Assembly (NCBI RefSeq): GCF_038003045.1
Contig: NZ_JBBOOK010000001.1
Location: 744,001 to 808,000 of the forward strand
Source of the DNA: Sporosarcina sp. FSL W7-1349
Lineage (GTDB): Bacteria > Bacillota > Bacilli > Bacillales_A > Planococcaceae
Length of the DNA: 64,000 nucleotides
Direction: 5' to 3'
The position numbers were made by a program, and so were the translations under genes. This document shows positions 16,072 through 29,690 of the stretch, piece after piece; position 1 is the first letter of the stretch, and each line of letters opens with the position of its first letter. The notes under the pieces are model-generated. The model was not told the DNA's origin, ran no database searches, and was given only the letters and a program-made list of their open reading frames with translations.

Positions 16072-18786
16072 ATGGCAAAAAGCAATTTGCACAACAGCCG
16101 CCAATCGTTTGAATTGAACGGTAAAACGTACAATTATTACCGTCTGAAAGCAATCGAAGAAGCAGGCATTGCGAACATCTCCAAACTACCTTATTCGATT
16201 AAAGTGTTACTTGAATCCGTATTGCGTCAACATGATGGCTATGTCATCAAAGACGATCACGTGGAAAACTTGGCAAAATGGGGCAAAGACGCAGACAAAG
16301 AGGCGGAAGTCCCATTCAAACCATCCCGTGTCATCCTACAAGACTTCACAGGCGTTCCGGTTGTCGTAGACTTGGCATCCCTTCGCTCCGCAATGGCGGA
16401 AATGGGCGGAAACCCTGACAAAATCAACCCGGAAATTCCGGTTGACCTTGTCATCGACCACTCGGTGCAAGTAGACCGCTACGGTTCCCCAGATGCGCTT
16501 CGCGTCAACATGGAACTCGAGTTCGAACGTAACGCGGAACGTTATCAATTCCTAAGCTGGGCGCAGAAAGCGTACGATAACTATCGTGCAGTTCCTCCAG
16601 CAACAGGTATCGTTCACCAAGTTAACTTAGAGTACTTGGCAAACGTCGTACACGCGATCGAAAACGAAGACGGCACGTTCGAAACATACCCGGATACACT
16701 TGTCGGTACGGACTCCCACACGACGATGATCAACGGCATCGGTGTTCTCGGATGGGGCGTCGGCGGTATCGAAGCGGAAGCCGGAATGCTTGGCCAACCT
16801 TCATACTTCCCGATCCCGGAAGTAATCGGCGTCAAACTTGTCGGTGAGCTTCCGAACGGAACAACTGCAACAGACTTGGCATTGAAAGTGACACAAACGC
16901 TCCGTGCAAAAGGCGTTGTCGGCAAATTCGTCGAGTTCTTCGGACCTGGCGTATCGAAACTTCCTCTTGCAGACCGTGCAACAATCGCCAACATGGCGCC
17001 GGAGTACGGTGCAACTTGCGGATTCTTCCCGGTTGACGAAGAGTCGCTTGATTATATGCGCCTAACAGGCCGTGACGAAGACCATATCCAAGTCGTCAAA
17101 CAATATTTGATTGAAAACGACATGTTCTTCACACCTGAAAATGTAGAGCCGACGTATACGGATGTTGTCGAAATCGACCTTTCTGAAATCGTCGCAAACC
17201 TTGCGGGACCAAAACGTCCACAAGATTTGATTCCACTTACAGAGATGAAGCGCGCGTTCAACAAAGCGGTCGTTGCTCCTGAAGGGAACCAAGGTTTTGG
17301 ATTCTCTCCGAAAGAGCTTGAAAAAACATCGACGGTCGAATTCGAAGACGGCCGCAAAGTGGACATCAAGACAGGTGACCTTGCGATTGCAGCGATTACG
17401 TCTTGTACGAACACGTCCAACCCATACGTCATGTTAGGTGCGGGACTGGTAGCGAAAAAAGCGGTGGAAAAAGGCTTGACTCCACCGGCATACGTGAAAA
17501 CTTCACTCGCACCAGGTTCGAAAGTCGTTACAGGCTACTTGAAAGATTCAGGTTTGGATCAATACCTTGACCAAATCGGATTCAATACGGTCGGATACGG
17601 ATGTACGACATGTATCGGGAACTCCGGACCGCTTCTTCCTGAAATCGAAAAAGCGATCTCCGCAAACGATATGCTCATGTCTTCTGTCCTTTCCGGTAAC
17701 CGTAACTTCGAAGGCCGGATCCACCCGCTTGTGAAAGCGAACTACTTGGCTTCACCGCCGCTTGTCGTTGCGTATGCACTTGCTGGTACAGTCGATATCG
17801 ACTTCGAAAAAGATCCGATTGGCAAAGACAAAGATGGATTCGATGTCTACTTCAAAGACATCTGGCCATCTACGGAAGAAGTTCAGGAAGTCGTCAAAGC
17901 GACTGTCACACCTGATCTGTTCCGCAAAGAGTACGAGCGCGTATTCACAGAAAACGAAGCATGGAATGCAATCGAAACTACAGACGATGCCTTGTATGAT
18001 TTCGATGAAAACTCGACATACATCCAAAACCCGCCGTTCTTCGAAGGCCTTTCGAAAGAACCAGGCGACATCCAAACATTGGCTGGTCTACGGGTTGTCG
18101 GTAAATTCGGCGATTCCATCACAACGGACCACATCTCTCCTGCTGGAGCAATCGGTAAAGATACACCGGCTGGAATTTACTTGCGCGAGCGCGGCGTAGA
18201 GCCACGTTTCTTCAACTCGTACGGTTCCCGCCGTGGTAACCACGAAGTGATGATGCGCGGTACATTCGCGAACATCCGGATCCGTAACCAGATTGCAAAA
18301 GGCACGGAAGGCGGATTCACAACATACTGGCCAACAAAAGAAATCATGCCGATCTATGACGCAGCGATGAAATACCAAGCTGACGGCACAGGTCTTGCGA
18401 TTATCGCAGGTAAAGATTACGGCATGGGCTCTTCCCGTGACTGGGCTGCCAAAGGAACATCCCTCCTTGGCATCAAAACGGTCATCGCGGAAAGCTACGA
18501 GCGGATCCACCGTTCGAACCTTGTCATGATGGGTGTACTTCCACTTCAATTCTTGAACGGTGAAAACGCAGAATCCCTTGGCCTGACAGGCGAAGAGGCA
18601 ATCAGCGTCAACATCGCGGAAGGCGTCAAACCACGCGACATCCTGAAAGTGACAGCGACTTCCCCAGACGGAAAAGTGACAGAGTTCAACGCTCTTGCAC
18701 GTTTCGACTCCGAAGTGGAAATCGACTACTACCGTCACGGCGGAATCCTACAAATGGTTCTTCGTGACAAATTGAAAGCAAACTAA
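16072..18786 (+). CDS. acnA: aconitate hydratase
   Basis: TCA cycle enzyme interconverting citrate and isocitrate; the B. subtilis homolog (CitB) also binds RNA when iron is short. The 4Fe-4S ligands are in [10 protein letters not shown] and [12 protein letters not shown], and the swivel domain contains the [10 protein letters not shown] substrate-binding motif. 904 residues, close to B. subtilis CitB. ATG 16072 follows AAAGGAGGAAAC. Codon use is strongly biased (many GCA, CTT, CGT), suggesting high expression. A leader of some 150 bases with a GC-rich partial hairpin precedes it. Confidence 0.95.
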   Translation: MAKSNLHNSRQSFELNGKTYNYYRLKAIEEAGIANISKLPYSIKVLLESVLRQHDGYVIKDDHVENLAKWGKDADKEAEVPFKPSRVILQDFTGVPVVVDLASLRSAMAEMGGNPDKINPEIPVDLVIDHSVQVDRYGSPDALRVNMELEFERNAERYQFLSWAQKAYDNYRAVPPATGIVHQVNLEYLANVVHAIENEDGTFETYPDTLVGTDSHTTMINGIGVLGWGVGGIEAEAGMLGQPSYFPIPEVIGVKLVGELPNGTTATDLALKVTQTLRAKGVVGKFVEFFGPGVSKLPLADRATIANMAPEYGATCGFFPVDEESLDYMRLTGRDEDHIQVVKQYLIENDMFFTPENVEPTYTDVVEIDLSEIVANLAGPKRPQDLIPLTEMKRAFNKAVVAPEGNQGFGFSPKELEKTSTVEFEDGRKVDIKTGDLAIAAITSCTNTSNPYVMLGAGLVAKKAVEKGLTPPAYVKTSLAPGSKVVTGYLKDSGLDQYLDQIGFNTVGYGCTTCIGNSGPLLPEIEKAISANDMLMSSVLSGNRNFEGRIHPLVKANYLASPPLVVAYALAGTVDIDFEKDPIGKDKDGFDVYFKDIWPSTEEVQEVVKATVTPDLFRKEYERVFTENEAWNAIETTDDALYDFDENSTYIQNPPFFEGLSKEPGDIQTLAGLRVVGKFGDSITTDHISPAGAIGKDTPAGIYLRERGVEPRFFNSYGSRRGNHEVMMRGTFANIRIRNQIAKGTEGGFTTYWPTKEIMPIYDAAMKYQADGTGLAIIAGKDYGMGSSRDWAAKGTSLLGIKTVIAESYERIHRSNLVMMGVLPLQFLNGENAESLGLTGEEAISVNIAEGVKPRDILKVTATSPDGKVTEFNALARFDSEVEIDYYRHGGILQMVLRDKLKAN

Positions 18787-18798
18787 TCCGTTTGCCAT

Positions 18799-18833
18799 CC
18801 CGTCCTGCATCTTGAATCGCAGGGCGGGTTTTT
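18799..18833 (+). terminator. acnA terminator
   Basis: CCCGTCCTGC pairs with GCAGGGCGGG around ATCTTGAATC, followed by TTTTTG, 12 bases after the acnA stop codon. Confidence 0.9.
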
Positions 18834-18835
18834 GC

Positions 18836-19190
18836 GTTGGGCTGGGGTGGGGGTTTCGAGGTTTGGTGGGAATGTTTCGAGGTTTGGCGTCAACGTTGGG
18901 AAACTTTAGAGAATCGTTGCGAACTTGAGCGAGAGCGTTGGAGGGTTCGGTGGAAATGTTTGGGACTAAGGCTGAAACGTTGCGAGGTACCGAAGTGTTT
19001 CGAGGTTTAGGGATAACGTTGGGGAGTTCTAGGAGAACGTTTTGAACCTAGGCAGGAGCGTTGGGAGATTCGGTGAAAATGTTTCGAACTAAGGCTGAAA
19101 CGTTGCGAGGTACTAGAATGTTTCGGGATTTAGTGGAAACGTTACGAAGTTTGACCGAATGTTTCGAACCGGAATCAAAATGTTATGAGG
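18836..19190. repeat. degenerate 21-bp tandem repeat
   Basis: The word NGTTNCGA recurs with near-clockwork spacing: GTT at 18853, 18874, 18895, 18916, 18937, 18958, 18979, 18997, 19018, 19039, 19060, 19081, 19102, 19120, 19141, 19161, 19182. Almost every step is 21 bases; two are 18. A higher-order period of 123 bases is visible (18937 on repeats at 19060 on, about 80% identical). An open frame across part of it has no ribosome site. Role unknown. Confidence 0.85.
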
Positions 19191-19270
19191 TCACCCAAGG
19201 TAGGAGTGGAAGGGCTATGTCTCATGCTTTTCATCCTGCCTTTTAGTATAATTGAGACAGAGGTGATTGG

Positions 19271-19696
19271 ATGTTTATCAGTGAAAAGGAAATTGAAGTG
19301 CGCTATGCGGAGACGGACCAGATGGGTGTTGTCTATCATGCGAATTATTTAGTCTGGATGGAGATTGGCCGGACGTCGTTGATTCAAGATTTAGGATTTA
19401 CATATGCCGGGTTGGAGTCGGACGGTTATTTGGCGCCTGTCATTGATTTGTCCATTCAGTATAAAGCGTCCATGCGTTATGGTGAGAAAGCGATTGTCCG
19501 GACGTGGATCGAAAAACATGAGAAGCTGCGGACCACTTACGGGTATGAAATCCTTCACGAAGATGGAACGGTGGCCGCGACAGGGACATCAGAGCATGTG
19601 CTCGTGAAAAAAGAGAATTTCCGGCCCGTTCCATTGTCTAAAATCGATCCGGCATGGGATGCCAAATACACGGAAGTTCGCCGGGTGAAAGACTGA
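19271..19696 (+). CDS. yneP: acyl-CoA thioesterase, 4HBT family (YneP-like)
   Basis: A 141-residue hot-dog fold thioesterase. RYAETDQMGVVYHANYLVWME holds the family signature with the catalytic Asp. Hydrolyses acyl-CoA thioesters in the cytoplasm; substrate unknown. AGGTG upstream. The stop codon overlaps the start of yneQ (TGATG), so the two are translationally coupled, the same order as in B. subtilis downstream of citB. Confidence 0.87.
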   Translation: MFISEKEIEVRYAETDQMGVVYHANYLVWMEIGRTSLIQDLGFTYAGLESDGYLAPVIDLSIQYKASMRYGEKAIVRTWIEKHEKLRTTYGYEILHEDGTVAATGTSEHVLVKKENFRPVPLSKIDPAWDAKYTEVRRVKD

Positions 19697-19995
19697 TGGC
19701 GTTTGGCATCCAACGCGCCGAATTACTGGAATGGAAAGCGGCGGTCCGGCAAGGGAAAGTCGCTTTCCTGACCCACTACTGGCTGGATGACCGGTTTCCA
19801 AGCTGCAAGACGGTGACGAAAGCGGGCTGCGCCGATCTGGAGAAGCTGGCCGAATGGGGCCGACAATATGGCTTGAAAAAAGAATGGATCGACCTGCGCA
19901 ATGATTACCCGCATTTCGACCTGTTTGGCGAGACGGAACGCCGCATCTTACAGTCGGAAGGGTTACTAGACCAACTGAAACGGTTCAACTTGTGA
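19696..19995 (+). CDS. yneQ: YneQ-like conserved protein
   Basis: A 99-residue soluble protein of unknown function. AFLTHYWLDDRFPSCKTVTKAGC and LRNDYPHFDLFGE resemble B. subtilis YneQ, and position after yneP supports the call. Starts within the yneP stop codon. Transcription probably once ended at the hairpin now split by the IS element 90 bases on. Confidence 0.75.
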   Translation: MAFGIQRAELLEWKAAVRQGKVAFLTHYWLDDRFPSCKTVTKAGCADLEKLAEWGRQYGLKKEWIDLRNDYPHFDLFGETERRILQSEGLLDQLKRFNL

Positions 19996-20138
19996 TTCGG
20001 TTGATGGGGAGAAAAACGTTATTGAATTGTAAATATCATACTAATTGGCATATGTTTCAACAGCAAATTAACAATATAAATAGCAAATAAAAACGCTCAG
20101 AAATGAAGTGACCCCAAAAAGTTGGACAGTGTATTTAT

Positions 20139-20933
20139 TTAAGCTGCGCGTTGGGCAAGAGTTCGATATTGTACTGGACTCTTGCCTTTTAATTTTGACT
20201 TGATACGCTTGTTATTATAGTAATTCATATATTCTTCAAGTTCTTTTTTAAAATGATCAACACTTTCAAATTTATTTAAATAAAGAAATTCAGACTTCAT
20301 AATCCCAAAGAAGTTCTCAATCACAGCGTTGTCATAACAGTTCCCCTTACGGGACATACTCTGTGTTATTCCTTGTTCTTTTAAGGCATGGCGATACTGT
20401 TTCATTTGGTAATGCCACCCCTGGTCTGAATGAAGAATCAGTTCATCCTCATCCGTCAATCGCTCAAAAGACTTCTCTAACATATCTGATACCAGTGAGT
20501 AAGTTGGCCTGGAACCCAGAGTGTATGTGATGATTTCACCATTAAATAAATCAAGAATAGGAGATAGATAGAGCTTCTCTCCGAATAACTTAAACTCTGT
20601 GATATCTGTTACCCATTTTTGATTTGGCTTTTTGGCATTGAAATCACGATCTAACACATTTGGTGCTATCTTCCCAACCTGCCCTTTATACGAACGATAT
20701 TTCTTCATACGGACAACACATTTCAAGCCTAATTCCTTCATTAATCGCTGCACTTTTTTATGATTCACTTTATATCCTTTGTTTTCTAACTCATCCTTGA
20801 TACGACGATAGCCGTAACGGCCTTTGTGTTCATGATATATTGACTGAATCATTTCCTTTAACTCCGTATCCTTGTCTGGACGATTTAATTGATCCATCCA
20901 GTAATAGTAGGTACTGCGGGGTATACCAGCCAA
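20139..20933 (-). CDS. IS3-family transposase OrfB (DDE integrase core)
   Basis: 265-residue-class catalytic subunit. The DDE residues are visible: TDITEFKL (first D), LHSDQGWHYQ (second D) and NAVIENFFGIMKSE (E). An HTH_21 segment precedes (YGYRRIKDELENKGY). The frame stays open upstream of the ATG at 20933 (…YELRLKFPVKALIKL), so the working transposase is probably an OrfAB fusion made by a -1 ribosomal frameshift at the end of orfA, as is known for IS150-type elements. Confidence 0.88.
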   Translation of the reverse strand: MAGIPRSTYYYWMDQLNRPDKDTELKEMIQSIYHEHKGRYGYRRIKDELENKGYKVNHKKVQRLMKELGLKCVVRMKKYRSYKGQVGKIAPNVLDRDFNAKKPNQKWVTDITEFKLFGEKLYLSPILDLFNGEIITYTLGSRPTYSLVSDMLEKSFERLTDEDELILHSDQGWHYQMKQYRHALKEQGITQSMSRKGNCYDNAVIENFFGIMKSEFLYLNKFESVDHFKKELEEYMNYYNNKRIKSKLKGKSPVQYRTLAQRAA

Positions 20934-20977
20934 CTTTATAAGTGCTTTAACCGGGAATTTTAGCCTTAGTTCATAGA

Positions 20978-21502
20978 TTACTCTCGCTTTATCTTGCTTG
21001 GTGATTTTTCCTTGTTTTGAACTAAGGCATTCAACTTTTTTAGATACTCATTCTCCATTCGTAATCGTGACACTTCGGCTTGTAAAGCTTCGACAGCATC
21101 GTCTTTTGGAGACTGGTTATTTTGTTTCTTTTGGGATTCTTCTTTCATGGATGGACGCCCCTTTTTCTTAGAAGTGAGGGCGTCTACTCCACCTTTTTCA
21201 AAAAGGATCCTCCAAGCTCTTATCGTTGCTGGAGAGGAAATGTTAAAGATCACAGCTGTTTCATTTGGTGACGTCCCATTATCACTCATGTAATTAAGTA
21301 CATCCAGTTTAAACTGTAAGGAGTAATTTGTGTAGTTTTTCTTCATTAAACCCTTTATTCCATGAGCTTGATATTGCTTTACCCAGTTCATCACTACGCT
21401 TACAGATGTTCCAATTGACCTTTCGATTGAAATATAACTTTCTCCGCCTTCCAAATACCGTTTAACAACCGATAGTTTATAATCAAGCGTATATTTTGCC
21501 AT
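20978..21502 (-). CDS. IS3-family OrfA (helix-turn-helix)
   Basis: A 174-residue DNA-binding subunit with two HTH motifs (YISIERSIGTSVSVVMNWVKQ and a second around residues 65-95) and a C-terminal leucine-zipper-like coiled coil (VEALQAEVSRLRMENEYLKKL). It recognises the element's ends. Overlaps the extended orfB frame at its 3' end. Confidence 0.85.
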   Translation of the reverse strand: MAKYTLDYKLSVVKRYLEGGESYISIERSIGTSVSVVMNWVKQYQAHGIKGLMKKNYTNYSLQFKLDVLNYMSDNGTSPNETAVIFNISSPATIRAWRILFEKGGVDALTSKKKGRPSMKEESQKKQNNQSPKDDAVEALQAEVSRLRMENEYLKKLNALVQNKEKSPSKIKRE

Positions 21503-21880
21503 AGAAAAACTGCACCTCCAATTGTTAGATTGTGTCCAACAATTGGGGTGCAGTTCAAAATGGGCGTTTTTCCGTATGGTAACTATCCTTAATAACGTTA
21601 CCGTTCACCAAAGGCTCCGATTCTTTGATTTAATTACGTAGTATCTTCAATTCGCATGCTTATAGATGTGCTAATTAGTATGTCAAATTGAATAGAGCAT
21701 TGATAATACACAAAAAAGGAGACACCAATTCATAAGTAAAATGTTGTTTCCCAATGTTTCCTCCCCATCAACCGCATCCAATATCCCTTCCTTTTTCTTT
21801 TCGACAAGAACTGCCATCCATTTCCAATAAACGTATGGTACACTTACTAGAAAGGAAGTAACTGGAACGGAGGGGTTGGA

Positions 21881-22750
21881 TTGGAACTTCAATATGTGCC
21901 TTTGCCGAACGGGGAAACGATCGCCTACCGGAAAAGGGCAGGCGGGGACTGTACTGTTATCCTCGTTCACGGTAATATGACCTCCTCGAAACATTGGGAC
22001 GTATTGCTGGAGGCGCTGTCACCCCAATTTACACTCATTGCGTTGGATTTACGCGGATTTGGCGATTCCACCTACCAGAAACGAATTACCAAAATCAAGG
22101 ACTTCTCCGATGATCTGAAGGCATTCTTCGATGAAATCGGGCAAAGCCGGTTCCATTTGATCGGCTGGTCGACAGGTGGTGCGGTGTGCATGCAGTTTGT
22201 GGCGGACTACCCGGGGTACTGCGAAAAATTGATCCTCCTTGCTTCCGCGTCCACGCGGGGCTATCCCATCTATGCGACCAAACCGGACTTGCGCCGACGC
22301 TTGATTACCATTCAGGACATTGAGCGAGATGGGAAGACGCTAGTCATGCAAGGGTTATATGACAGTGGTAACCGGATCGGGTTGAAAGCGGTTTGGGAAA
22401 GCTCGATTTACACCCATTCCAAACCGGAAGCTGCTCGATTCGAGGAGTATGTCGACGATATGCTGACACAGCGGAACCTAGCGGACGTCTATCATGCGTT
22501 GAACCACTTCAATATCAGCACCCACTCCAATGGGTTGAATGAAGGAACCGGACAGGCGCAGGAGATTCGGATTCCCACGCTGATCCTATCGGGGGACCGT
22601 GATTTAGTCGTACCAAAGAGCATGACAGAGGAGATCATCGAGGACATCGGACAACATGCTGTCCATGTGGAACTGGAAAACACGGGGCACTCACCATTAA
22701 TTGATTGCCCGGCAAAACTCACGAGCGTGATAGAAGAATTTTTGGAATAA
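21881..22750 (+). CDS. alpha/beta hydrolase
   Basis: A 289-residue alpha/beta-hydrolase. The nucleophile Ser is in LIGWSTGGAV, the acid Asp in LSGDRDLVVP and the His in ENTGHSPL; the oxyanion region is LVHGNMTSS. No signal peptide, so cytoplasmic. Substrate cannot be read from sequence. TTG start at 21881, with GGAGGGG upstream. Stands alone between the IS region and the yneR/plsY operon. Confidence 0.85.
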   Translation: MELQYVPLPNGETIAYRKRAGGDCTVILVHGNMTSSKHWDVLLEALSPQFTLIALDLRGFGDSTYQKRITKIKDFSDDLKAFFDEIGQSRFHLIGWSTGGAVCMQFVADYPGYCEKLILLASASTRGYPIYATKPDLRRRLITIQDIERDGKTLVMQGLYDSGNRIGLKAVWESSIYTHSKPEAARFEEYVDDMLTQRNLADVYHALNHFNISTHSNGLNEGTGQAQEIRIPTLILSGDRDLVVPKSMTEEIIEDIGQHAVHVELENTGHSPLIDCPAKLTSVIEEFLE

Positions 22751-23035
22751 AAAGATGGTGAACAGGGTTGGATGAGGAATCGGATGCGTCTTTCGTCAGA
22801 GAAATCGACCTGACAACGGGGAAGCGGGTGCTATTTTTGCTACGAATCGACTGGAACTTTTCGCTCTACTGTTCTCCTGCAAAGCGCGGGGGTTTAGTGC
22901 CTGATCCAACTGAAAGAGCCATTGTCGTCGGCCAAGAGGACGAGAGAAAAGGCGGATGATGTGTGCCGAAAGTGGTTCATTTCCACGAAAATCGACCTGT
23001 TGCGCCCATCGAAAAAACCGATACAAATGCACTCC
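22751..23035. other. gene-free stretch
   Basis: No supported gene. A 63-codon open frame at 22768 has a poor ribosome site and no recognisable product. The words AATCGACCTG/AATCGACTGG occur three times (22802, 22846, 22990) without a clear period. Probably decayed sequence. Confidence 0.4.
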
Positions 23036-23072
23036 AAAAAAGCGTGCGGCCTGTCTAGCCCTCACGCTTTTT
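23036..23072. terminator. terminator overlapping the end of yneR
   Basis: AAAAAGCGTG and CACGCTTTTT pair around a 16-base loop. On the minus strand it overlaps the yneR stop codon and has a T-run on both sides, so it can stop the plsY-yneR transcript. Confidence 0.7.
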
Positions 23073-23355
23073 CATAAGTGTACACCAATTCATCCAGTTT
23101 CGGATCGACGTTGACATGCAGATCATGTTCCATGAAAAACCATTCATCCCGTTTTTCAATATAATAGCGCACGCCATCTTGCACGGTCTCCACGGCGACC
23201 TCATCGGGCTCCTCTTTCATAATGCCGAGGGAAAACCCTTGATGGAGCGGGCTTGCGCCTCCATAGCGGGCAAAGAATTTCACGCTGTCCCCTGATTCGA
23301 CGTCCATTTCCTCGACAAACCAGTTTACAGCGTCATCCGATAGGATAATTTTCAT
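23062..23355 (-). CDS. yneR: HesB/IscA-fold protein lacking cysteines (YneR-like)
   Basis: A 97-residue HesB-like protein. GASPLHQGFSLGI and the overall beta pattern resemble YneR. It has no cysteine at all, so unlike IscA it cannot bind an iron-sulfur cluster by the usual ligands. Encoded just after plsY on the same strand. A hairpin (GGGGACAGC with GCTGGTGTCCCC) spans the ribosome site (AAAGGCTGG in the loop side) immediately before its ATG, which could tune translation. Function unknown. Confidence 0.75.
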   Translation of the reverse strand: MKIILSDDAVNWFVEEMDVESGDSVKFFARYGGASPLHQGFSLGIMKEEPDEVAVETVQDGVRYYIEKRDEWFFMEHDLHVNVDPKLDELVYTYEKA

Positions 23356-23394
23356 GTGGGGACACCAGCCTTTCGGGTTGCTGTCCCCATTGTA

Positions 23395-23997
23395 TTACAA
23401 CCACTTCACTTTTGGCTCGGTTCCTGCTTTGATCCGGCTAATATTGGCACGGTGCCGGTAGAATATGAATATTCCAAATAGGCCAATCATAATCATCATA
23501 TAAAAATCGCCTGTTCGGATATAATGAAAAATACTATATAGAAATCCGACTACCGCCACAATCATCGACGTCAACGAGACCATTTTGGTCAGCTTCAGGA
23601 CAAGCAGGAAAGTGAGTAATAAAAGCAGGAAAGCCGGCCAACTATAGCCGAGCAGGACGCCGCCGGATGTCGCGACCGCTTTGCCCCCTTTGAATTTTGC
23701 GAATACCGGGTACATATGGCCTACAACGGACAGGACGCCCGGCAGCAAGGGATGGACCGTGAGCCCGCTAAAGAAGGGCAAGGCCAGAAGCAGGACAGCT
23801 GCCGTGCCTTTTAAAATATCCAAAAGGGTGACCGCAAGGCCCGCTTTTTTTCCGAGCACGCGAAATGTGTTCGTCGCCCCGAGATTCCCACTGCCATGCT
23901 CCCGGATATCTGTATTGTAAAATAATTTTCCGACCCATAAGGCGGAAGGAATCGATCCCAGCAAATATGCGAGGAGTAAGAGTAAGATAAGTTCCAT
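23395..23997 (-). CDS. plsY: glycerol-3-phosphate acyltransferase PlsY
   Basis: A 200-residue membrane enzyme that acylates glycerol 3-phosphate from acyl-phosphate, the first step in phospholipid synthesis. GSIPSALWVGKLF, REHGSGNLGATNTFRVLG and FKGGKAVATSGGVL are the three conserved cytoplasmic-side motifs. AAAAGGGG precedes the ATG. Divergent from parE as in B. subtilis (yneS), but the CoA-binding gene yneT found there between plsY and parE is missing. Confidence 0.93.
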   Translation of the reverse strand: MELILLLLLAYLLGSIPSALWVGKLFYNTDIREHGSGNLGATNTFRVLGKKAGLAVTLLDILKGTAAVLLLALPFFSGLTVHPLLPGVLSVVGHMYPVFAKFKGGKAVATSGGVLLGYSWPAFLLLLLTFLLVLKLTKMVSLTSMIVAVVGFLYSIFHYIRTGDFYMMIMIGLFGIFIFYRHRANISRIKAGTEPKVKWL

Positions 23998-24042
23998 CGG
24001 ATACCCCTTTTATTCGTTTAATTATGTATGGTATCAGTTTAG

Positions 24043-28676
<4,634 letters not shown>

Positions 28677-28685
28677 AACGGAATG

Positions 28686-28712
28686 GGACTGTCCTGTATA
28701 GGCAGTCCTTTT
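28686..28712 (+). terminator. parEC terminator
   Basis: GGACTG and CAGTCC pair around an 11-base loop and are followed by TTTT, nine bases after the parC stop codon. Confidence 0.7.
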
Positions 28713-28725
28713 CGTATGGGAGGAT

Positions 28726-28845
28726 GCGCTCATAACTTTCAATATGCGCCCATAAAACTGGATAGGCGCTCATATTTCTTCACAACCGCTTATAACGGCA
28801 GACAACCACCCATATTACGAAACAAACGCTCATAACTTATCCCGC
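28726..28845. repeat. 20-bp tandem repeat, six units
   Basis: A GCGCTCATAAC-like word begins at 28726, 28746, 28766, 28786, 28806 and 28826, i.e. exactly every 20 bases; the remaining bases vary. It lies between the parC terminator and the response regulator promoter. It does not look like CRISPR: no distinct spacers of constant length and no cas genes. From memory, similar CGCTCATA arrays occur after genes in other Bacillaceae. Confidence 0.8.
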
Positions 28846-28988
28846 CCATTCCCGATCCGCTGGACTCCCCCGAGCCCCGCGGGTCTTTTTTGATTGCATA
28901 GTAGACGTGGTAGGATGATTATAAAGCTTTTATAAAGTCCACGAAAACACCCGAAATCGGTGATAGAGTAGTAACAGGAGGAATGGTG

Positions 28989-29690
28989 ATGGGGGAAACA
29001 ATTTTACTTGTGGAAGATGATGCGGAGATTGCCCGGATTATCCGGGATACGTTGCGGCAACAAGGTTATACGGTGGCGTGGGCGACGACAGGAAGGGAAG
29101 GATGGGAAGATTTCCAACGGGCGCCCTATGACCTCGTGCTCGTCGATTGGATGTTGCCGGAGATGGATGGCATCGCGCTGTGTCGGACTATCCGCTTGGC
29201 GAGCGACGTCCCCATCATCATGATCAGCGCCCGCAAGGAGGATGAGGACAAGGTGGAAGGACTCGATACAGGCGCGGATGATTATCTCGCGAAGCCATTC
29301 AGCCTCATGGAATTAAAAGCCCGTGTCGCTTCACAGCTCAGAAGGTGGCGGCGGTATCACGGGCAACAGGAGCAGACGCGGCAATCCCGATATGAAGGCG
29401 GGCTCATAATTGAATGGCAGAATGAACGGGTGCTCCTAAAAAACGGGAATGTCCTGCTTACGCCGAAGGAATTTGAACTGCTGAAGCTGTTGGCGCAAAA
29501 CCCGGAACGCATCTTTTCGAAAGGGGAACTATACGAGCATGTTTGGCAACAACCGGAACTCGGCGACATACATACCGTGACGGTACATATCAAGGCGCTT
29601 CGGGAAAAACTGGACGACCCGGCGAAGACGCCCCGCTTCATCCAGACCGTGTGGGGGAAAGGCTACCGGTTCATCGGTGAGCTGCTATGA
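28989..29690 (+). CDS. OmpR/PhoB-type response regulator
   Basis: 233-residue two-component regulator. Receiver domain with LLVEDDAE (acidic pocket), LVLVDWMLPEMDG (phospho-accepting Asp) and DYLAKPFS (Lys); then a winged-helix DNA-binding domain (LTPKEFELLKLLAQNPERIF ... WGKGYRFIGE). ATG 28989 rather than 28983 fits the AGGAGG spacing. Its stop overlaps the kinase start by 4 bases. Together with the kinase and the lipoprotein it forms one operon, so the lipoprotein is probably part of, or the main output of, this signalling path. Confidence 0.92.
   Translation: MGETILLVEDDAEIARIIRDTLRQQGYTVAWATTGREGWEDFQRAPYDLVLVDWMLPEMDGIALCRTIRLASDVPIIMISARKEDEDKVEGLDTGADDYLAKPFSLMELKARVASQLRRWRRYHGQQEQTRQSRYEGGLIIEWQNERVLLKNGNVLLTPKEFELLKLLAQNPERIFSKGELYEHVWQQPELGDIHTVTVHIKALREKLDDPAKTPRFIQTVWGKGYRFIGELL

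Larger units (their letters stand above)
20104..21557 (-). mobile_element. IS3-family (IS150-type) insertion sequence
   Basis: Two-ORF element on the minus strand. Terminal inverted repeats begin TGAAGTGACCCC on the left and TGAACTGCACCCC (reverse complement) on the right and run through TTGGACA; the ends have the TG...CA form of the family. A 3-bp AAA duplication flanks it (20101-20103 and 21558-21560). The 1,454-bp length fits the family. Both ORFs look intact, so it may be active. Confidence 0.88.
19998..21774. repeat. outer inverted repeats flanking the IS3-family insertion
   Basis: CGGTTGATGGGGAG at 19998-20011 is perfectly inverted at 21761-21774 (CTCCCCATCAACCG). Inside, TATTGAATT...CATACTAATTGGCA (20020-20050) is inverted as TGCTAATTAGTATG...AATTGAATA (21669-21694). 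Arms are imperfect, with about 60 extra bases on the right. With the IS removed this leaves a fold-back unit of roughly 320 bp, possibly a MITE-like element. No gene lies between its arms except those of the IS. Confidence 0.5.

Noticed and set aside
18836..19190. CRISPR-like array
   Set aside because: Units are directly tandem 21-mers without spacers, degenerate, and no cas gene is in the window.
19061..19246. 61-codon ORF across the 21-bp repeat
   Set aside because: No ribosome site, and the 21-base period makes any frame look regular; likely non-coding.
22768..22959. 63-codon plus-strand ORF after the hydrolase
   Set aside because: Poor start context, no recognisable domain, low-quality composition.
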